Below are positions 58,410-64,000 of a DNA stretch of 64,000 nucleotides, piece by piece. Source of the DNA: Paramecium octaurelia (taxonomy: Eukaryota; Ciliophora; Oligohymenophorea; Peniculida; Parameciidae); assembly GCA_905182995.1 (NCBI GenBank), contig CAJJDP010000014.1, positions 646,711-710,710 on the forward strand. Direction: 5' to 3'. A program made the position numbers and the translations under genes. Numbering within the stretch: position 1 is the stretch's first letter; every line of letters starts with the position of its first letter. The notes under the pieces were generated by a model that saw only the letters and a program-made list of their open reading frames with translations, was not told the DNA's origin and ran no database searches.

Positions 58410-59894
58410 TCAAGATTTAGTTCTTTTTTCATCTTTTAAAGCTTAGATTCTCCAACTTTCAGAGAATTCGTTTAACTTTTACATAAATTCTTGATGAAAA
58501 CCAACATTATCTGAATGTTCTGGAAGTTTAAGTTTTTGCATCTATTTCTATTGGTGTTATGATATAGTTTATTTTTGATTCTACTATTTCTAATTAACCT
58601 GAGTAGATGTATTTTTCTTTTGGATATTGGATAGATCCAACTTCAATTTCACATTAGATTTAGTATCGAGAATGTTGGTATTTTGATATTCAAATTTTCT
58701 AACACTTTCAACGATTGATTCATTGTCAAACCTATTAAGGAAACAAAAGCTGGATTCATCTGAATCATTTACAACCGAATTGTCTGCGTCATGAACACTA
58801 CGTTCGTAATGCTGATGTTTTTAGACAATGGATTTCTCTGTTTATTCAGCAACGCTATCATCATTTAAGACTTCTTCATTATATATTTTTTCGATGTCGA
58901 CACCGCTTTTTTTGATTGCCAAAACCAATTTAATTAATTTTGCCTCTTTTTCACTCATCTCTTAAATCTTCTATTGCATGACATCCTGCATTTCTTTCAA
59001 CTAGATTGTATCCATGCTGTCAACATTATTACTTTAGGTATTCTTGTTGTTTGCTATCTATTTCGGTGTTTTGAGTTATTTAACAGTCTCAAGCAAGATG
59101 TCTCTCTCTTACTCAATTTACTTATAATTATTTTACCATAGATCCTTTTCTCTGCGGATTTAGTCAATCAACTCGTAAAACTTCTCCTCTTGTTCGCATA
59201 AGAGTTGAATACACATACTGTTGAAGAGTTCGAATAGGTTACTCATTGTTTGCTGTTGGACATCATTCAAATCACTCAATGATACAAATTGGTGTTTGTA
59301 TATTTGCATATTCTTTTGCTGTTTAATTAAATGCTCTTTATGGAATTCCCATCTGGAGAACTGTTTTTTATTAATCAAGGAGGCTTGGATTTAGGTGTTG
59401 AGATTCCAAAGTTCTTAATTCCTTTTGACTGGTTTCCTTTGGCCTGGACTCTGAGAATCACTCGTGAGGTTGCTAGTTAGATTCTATTTGGATCTATATA
59501 ATAAGGTGTACACATACAGTTGCTGAAGGATGTTTGAGGAGAGGATGTGACTGTCCCCAATGATTTTTCGTAGTTTGAGTCCATTTTAAGATCCATACAA
59601 TGAGTCATCTTCAACTTACATGGTGGCGAAAGCAGAGACACGACTTTTAGAACTGCTGTTGGTACGATTGTTGTTATTTTCCGAGATGTTGTTTTTGTGT
59701 TGCTTGTATCGCTTCTCTTCGATAGATTTGGAAGTGGGCATTGTTTATTTGATGGTCAAACGCTATTGTTGAAACTTTGGAGGGATATGGAAGAAGTTGT
59801 TGTGTTCTGGACAAATGTTTGGCTGAGATGTTTATTTCGGAATCACTACCCTTGCCATGGCTTCCTTCACCGTGTTGGGGGCTACTCGTTGCAT
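58410..59894 (-). CDS. coiled-coil-containing hypothetical protein
   Basis: 494 aa in one exon, which is notable in a window where most genes are spliced. The N-terminal ~110 residues are basic and Asn/Ser-rich (NNISENNNNRTNSSSKSR). The middle (about 165-320) is coiled coil with HKEHLIKQQKNMQIYKHQF and IQLKEMQDVMQQKIQEMSEK. The rest is acidic Ser/Asp and then Gln-rich. The first ~200 codons are clearly less AT-rich than neighbouring genes. No catalytic motif or membrane helix, and no family recognised. Confidence 0.75.
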
Positions 59895-60375
59895 TTCAGA
59901 TAATTTAATTTTTATATAATCATCAATATTAAGTAATTGCTGGAACCAAATTGACCAATGAGATTAACGCTTTGATTACTGATTCTGGTCATGTTCATTG
60001 AATATTATGAGTGATTTTTTTACAATAAAAGTTATTCAACAATTATTGTAACAGTTCTTAAAATATTGATTTAATAACACTACATGTAGATTAGACCTTT
60101 AACAAAATGGAAAAGTCAAGATAAATCATAGAGGTTTTGATGTAATTCATACTGAATCACTCTATTAATATAATACATATGTCTGAATAAAATACTACAT
60201 TTATATTTAAGTATCTTAAACAACAAATAATTCAAAAATATTTGAAATAAGTTCACAGTGAGTACACTATATTTAAATAAGGTATATAGTGTTCAATTGA
60301 TTTATTGATTCACTTATCTAAAAATTTAAGTTAATATCAGAGGTAATATTAATAAATAATTTAAATTCAAAAAAT
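59895..60375. other. intergenic, contains a hairpin
   Basis: About 480 bases upstream of two divergent genes. AT-rich with no supported coding frame. It contains the inverted repeat listed separately. Confidence 0.5.
60264..60292. repeat. 9-bp perfect inverted repeat
   Basis: ACACTATAT at 60264-60272 is exactly complementary to ATATAGTGT at 60284-60292, with an 11-base loop. It lies about 84 bases upstream of the coiled-coil gene start at 60376. It could be a DNA-binding site for a dimeric factor or an RNA hairpin, or chance in AT-rich DNA. Confidence 0.5.
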
Positions 60376-61395
60376 ATGAATACTTTATAGGAAAACAAAT
60401 TATTTGTGTAGCAAATTAAACAGAAACAGGATGAGTTTAAAGTATAAATTTATCATAGAACAAGAAAACTATTCAAATTCCATTTAAGAAAGAGCCTCCT
60501 CTGTTGTAGCAGCATAATTTTAATTAGCTCACTTCTCCGAATTAAAGAAGAGAACAAACTCCAAATTAAAGAAAGGGCAAGATCGAAAGTACACCAGTCA
60601 ATTAATAGTTAAGATGATAATTCGTGTTCCCCCACTCTTTTTCGTACTCCTTAGATTAGTTTGCATTACGAATAAAACAAAAAGCAGCATCAATTGAGTA
60701 ATAACAGAAGTCGCAACGAAAACGTGTCAATTTACAAAGAGAGAAGAGAGCCAATCAATGACTCAGCGACTAAGGATTACTCCAGAGTGTTGGATGAGGT
60801 AATGAAAAAATACAGACAATTGAAATCAGAGCTATTGACTAAGGATAAGGAAGTGCAGAAGACAAGGTTTTACAAGGAGGAGTGGTTGAAGGAGAAGGTT
60901 TAAATATATCATCTATGATTTATATAGAAGCGTAATGAATAGTTACAAGAGAGAAACAAGATTTTAAAAACGAAAATGCTGAAAATCATTGAATTAGTTT
61001 AATAAGATTAGTTGAAATAGAATGATGATTCGGAGGTAGTATCATTCTATTAAAATATTAGTTAATAGGGTATAATAGCTAGTCTCTAAGCAGAAAATAA
61101 GCATTTGCGTTAAATGTTGCATCTATATGATGTGACAGACATCTCAAGTCAATTGGAGCAACTCGAAGGGGAGTAGGATTAGGAGGTAGTTTACATCGAT
61201 AACATTTTGAATACATTCCTTGGTGATTTGAAAACCATACAAAAGAGTAGAAGAGAAAAGAAGGACAATTAATAATTAGGTACATGTGATGTGAATATTC
61301 AAGGTCAATTCAATTCATTGTCGCTAACAGTTTTGAACAAAGAATCAAGCTTTGTTGATTTATCAGAGGATAAGCTTTTAATGGAATAATCATGA
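60376..61395 (+). CDS. coiled-coil hypothetical protein
   Basis: 313 aa after introns at 60442-60464, 60589-60613 and 60898-60927 (30 nt, with an in-frame TGA). The N-terminal ~110 residues are Gln/Pro/Ser-rich (LTSPNQRREQTPNQRKGK, SPTLFRTPQISLHYEQ). Residues ~115-260 are coiled coil (VLDEVMKKYRQLKSELLTK, ERNKILKTKMLKIIEL, LQAENKHLRQML). The tail is acidic. No known domain. It lies 110 bases upstream of the 751-aa gene on the same strand. Confidence 0.75.
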
Positions 61396-61505
61396 TTTAA
61401 TTTATATTTTTAGATAATTGTCAACAGCATCTTGAATTATGTTTAATTGAAGTAGTAATTCTCATGATTGACGTGATAGTTATTTTACTTTATAAAATTA
61501 ATAAA

Positions 61506-63784
61506 ATGTAAAACAGAGACGAGATGATAAAACAGTTATAGAATCTATAAGACCCGTATGTACTGCAACGTCAGAGGTAATAGGATGTCAAAAGGAAATA
61601 TGAGTAATTGTTGGCATAAGTCAATTTGATCTACGACGAAGATGGAAAGGAACGTCAATATTCAGTTGATTTTCAGAGATTCATTCATTTTTATAAATTT
61701 CTGGCTCGTCGACCAGACAGTGAACAGTCCAATTAATCAGTGATAAACAGGTTATAATTATGGGTACCTGACACAATAGTGCTGAATGATAGGGAAATGC
61801 CAAATTATTGGTTATATTCAGATTCCAGAGGCTATGTATTCCGAACAGATACCTTTACATCTAAAAATGTAATTAGCAAATTGGCCAATTACACATCCCC
61901 AGATGAACTCGTAGCTGTTGTTAAAAAACAATAATTTCGCAATATGGAATTAGTAGGCAACGAAGTAAAGTTGGTTTGCTGTAGAGATTTGCAATCATAG
62001 ATAAATGTTAACTTCTCAAATCGTATGGATCTTTGCGTCATCCAGAAATTTGTCAAGAGCAATGGACCCAAAGCGTTTATATGTCGAACCATTTGGAGAA
62101 AAGATAAGAACCCCTACTGCTATATCATAACAAACAAAGAGGATTTCTTCTCTCAATCAACCAATCCCAAGACTGAAATGACCAAATATGCTACGAATGT
62201 GAATCTGCAGAACTCATGCACTATTGTCAATACTTGTCGAGGTAAATATGTTGATGAAACTGTCCCATATGTCAAGAATCTTCTCACATACCTCTATATA
62301 CATTTGCATATCACATTTAAAGAATTCTCAGCTGATTTCATTAAAGATGAAAGTGGAATCTGGTGGTTTGTCAATGTGAAGGGATTCATAATTGACAAAA
62401 GTCCAGAAAAGATCATGTGGAAGTCTGTCACTCATTATGGAGAAGAGATAAATGAGGAAGGATAACCTATAGTTTAAGAACACGTTTCAACTCCCAAGGC
62501 CAAAGTTGCTGACATGTGCTAAAAGCAAAAGATATGCAAGTATTGTGAGCAATCCTACCCAGAATAACATCTACAATATAAGATGACTCTTAAGATGATC
62601 ATCCAAACTGATAAGCATCTCTACTGGAGAGGTAAGACATTCAATTGGATTGACAGATCTGATGTCACCAATCTTGAAGTCAGCAATCTTTATCATGAAC
62701 ATAAGGTGTGCAAACAATGTTACACTTTATATAAGGAAACAGAATAGCTAATTGAATTGTAATTGCAATTCAATAAGTTGTTGGGATTGCCCAGTGATTA
62801 TGACACCATGAATTAGATGTTGACACTCAAAGCCAATCAAGTAAACAATGAAACTGTTAAGACTGGATTGGAGGATTCTAAATAAATATTCAACATCTCT
62901 GCCACCAAGCAATTGATACTGAATAATTAACTTATTCCTATGATTCATAACACAGTCATCAAAAACTTGAATAGATTTAGATTTATGATATTGATTCATT
63001 CAATCAGAGATGTACCTTAAAATGTTGATTTGTCTAAACATTATTACATTGAATGCAACATATTTGAGTAGAAATTCAAAATCAAATTAGATTTGATCTA
63101 AGGTTAATTATTTGATAAAGGGTATTTCCTAACACTAAATCGTATGCGACTATACTATTTCTTTAGTGATCAACGTAAAGGTTGGATAGAGTATGTGAAT
63201 CAGTTAAAAGTACTTCCAATGTATTTATACTAAGACAATACAAGGATTGGTACATTAGAACTAGAACTCTAAGAACTATTATCAGAAAGAGTTATAAGAA
63301 GAGAATTCCTTAAGGTGTTTAGTGTGAAGGATTGTTATCCAATATTGAGTTGGTCACTAAATGTATATAATGTTTAATAATTTAGCTAACATTAGGACTT
63401 GTGGATTCAGGACCAGTAAATGTTACTAGAATTAAGTTACAAGACCATTTTGGAATTCAATTACCAAATCCTGATTATTGCACCTGTGAACCTTTGCCTG
63501 CTGAATGGATGACCATATTAAATCAGAAGAAGGATGTGGAGTAATCTAGATTTGAAAGATAAATGACCGCTTAGACTTTAAAGAGAGTTTCCACAGCCCA
63601 TGCCAAATTGTAGAAAAGTAAATTCGAAGGATCTTCAGTCTAATAAGAAATGGAGTCCTTCAATGATTCAACTAAGGAGTTGTACAGTTAACTAAATTTA
63701 AAGAAAGAAATTTAATTGTATGAAGTAGATGAGGAAGAACGTAAATAAAAGAAAAGAAGACACTTTTAATAGTATGATTTATGA
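61506..63784 (+). CDS. large hypothetical protein with CXXC pairs
   Basis: 751 aa after one 23-nt intron (63363-63385). The N-terminal ~300 residues are globular and rich in Trp, Tyr and Arg (YDEDGKERQYSVDFQRFIHF, WLYSDSRGYVFRTD, AFICRTIWRKDKNPYCYI, ESGIWWFVNVKGFIID). Cys pairs follow that could bind zinc: CKYCEQSYPEQH (about 345) and VCKQCYTLYKE (about 400). Further on, YFLTLNRMRLYYFFSD and IGTLELELQELLSE suggest a beta-sandwich (C2-like) region. The last ~100 residues are charged and helical. No signal peptide or membrane helix. I do not recognise the family, and the domain guesses are inference. Confidence 0.8.
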
Positions 63785-63805
63785 TATAGTTTTTTTTGTT
63801 AATTA

Positions 63806-64000
63806 TCATAATGTTATAATCAAACCCAATTTCTTAAAATCAGCAATCTTCTATTTTACATTCCTGGCATTTATCTTATTCTATGACACAATTATATTCT
63901 TAAGATGAATGCCAATCAATCCATTCTGATATAACTAGAATAAAGTATCGATGCTTTTATCAGTTAATGAATTTTGTGATAAATTCACACTCTAAATATT
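63806..64000 (-). CDS. 3' end of a leucine-rich repeat-like protein (partial)
   Basis: Only the last 64 codons are in the window. The stop is TGA at 63806-63808 and the gene continues beyond position 64000. The text (VNLSQNSLTDKSIDTLFQL, then GIHLKNIIVSQNKINARNV) has the L-x-L-x-x-N rhythm of leucine-rich repeats and ends FKKLGLIITL. Its stop is 21 bases from the stop of the convergent 751-aa gene. The N-terminal content cannot be known from here. Confidence 0.6.

Noticed and set aside
59697-59903. + strand frame MLLVSLLFDRFGSGHC...
   Set aside because: Antisense to the N-terminal part of the intronless coiled-coil gene, which has a long unbroken frame.
61889-62092. Minus-strand frame within the 751-aa gene
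   Set aside because: Shadow of the + strand coding frame. No independent evidence.
1-64000. tRNA, rRNA, CRISPR, insertion sequences or virus-like genes
   Set aside because: I looked for cloverleaf-like GC-containing segments, regularly spaced repeats, transposase or capsid-like motifs and terminal inverted repeats, and found none I could support by eye.

Overview
The window reads as macronuclear DNA of a ciliate, very probably Paramecium. It is AT-rich and gene-dense. TAA and TAG occur all through otherwise well-conserved proteins at glutamine positions, and only TGA ends genes. Almost every apparent frameshift is resolved by removing a tiny intron of about 19-35 nt that begins GT (mostly GTA) and ends AG. 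All gene models here use that code and were spliced by eye. In most models the exon lengths sum to a whole number of codons, which is a useful internal check.

Layout. 0-7.4 kb: ionotropic glutamate receptor-like channel, a hypothetical gene, a small-Tim-like twin CX3C segment, an unresolved membrane-protein stretch, a multi-pass membrane protein and a DHHC palmitoyltransferase. 7.7-10 kb: small unknown gene, YbaK-type deacylase and CK1 kinase. 10.1-22.7 kb: complete cytoplasmic dynein-2 (IFT) heavy chain. 22.9-30.4 kb: coiled-coil protein, mitochondrial DnaJ, guanylate-binding protein and PUF RNA-binding protein. 30.5-41.7 kb: class II DAHP synthase, small GRD-repeat protein, SKP1, tandem CCCH zinc finger, signal-anchor protein, PX sorting nexin, Pro/Gln-rich protein and WD40 protein. 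41.7-53 kb: GAF/cyclic-nucleotide phosphodiesterase, PTB-like RRM protein, coiled-coil protein, Noc2-like protein and membrane-anchored pepsin-like protease. 53-64 kb: unresolved helical gene(s), Rab GTPase, DUF3228 protein, RING protein, three further unidentified proteins and the 3' end of a leucine-rich protein.

There is no operon logic. Neighbours are functionally mixed, as expected for a ciliate nuclear chromosome. Recurrent themes are ciliary transport (dynein-2), membrane traffic (Rab, SNX, DHHC, GBP), signalling (CK1, PDE, iGluR-like), ubiquitin (SKP1, RING) and RNA control (PUF, CCCH, PTB-like). Spacing is extreme: three divergent pairs have start codons only 14, 19 and 26 bp apart, and one tandem pair has 4-19 bp between genes.

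I saw no rRNA, tRNA, CRISPR array, transposon or prokaryote-like element. The most unexpected items are a class II DAHP synthase in a phagotroph, a pepsin-like protease whose two catalytic DTG/DSG glycines are both threonine, the twin-CX3C segment, and several long proteins I cannot place in any family. I found no convincing new multi-gene system.
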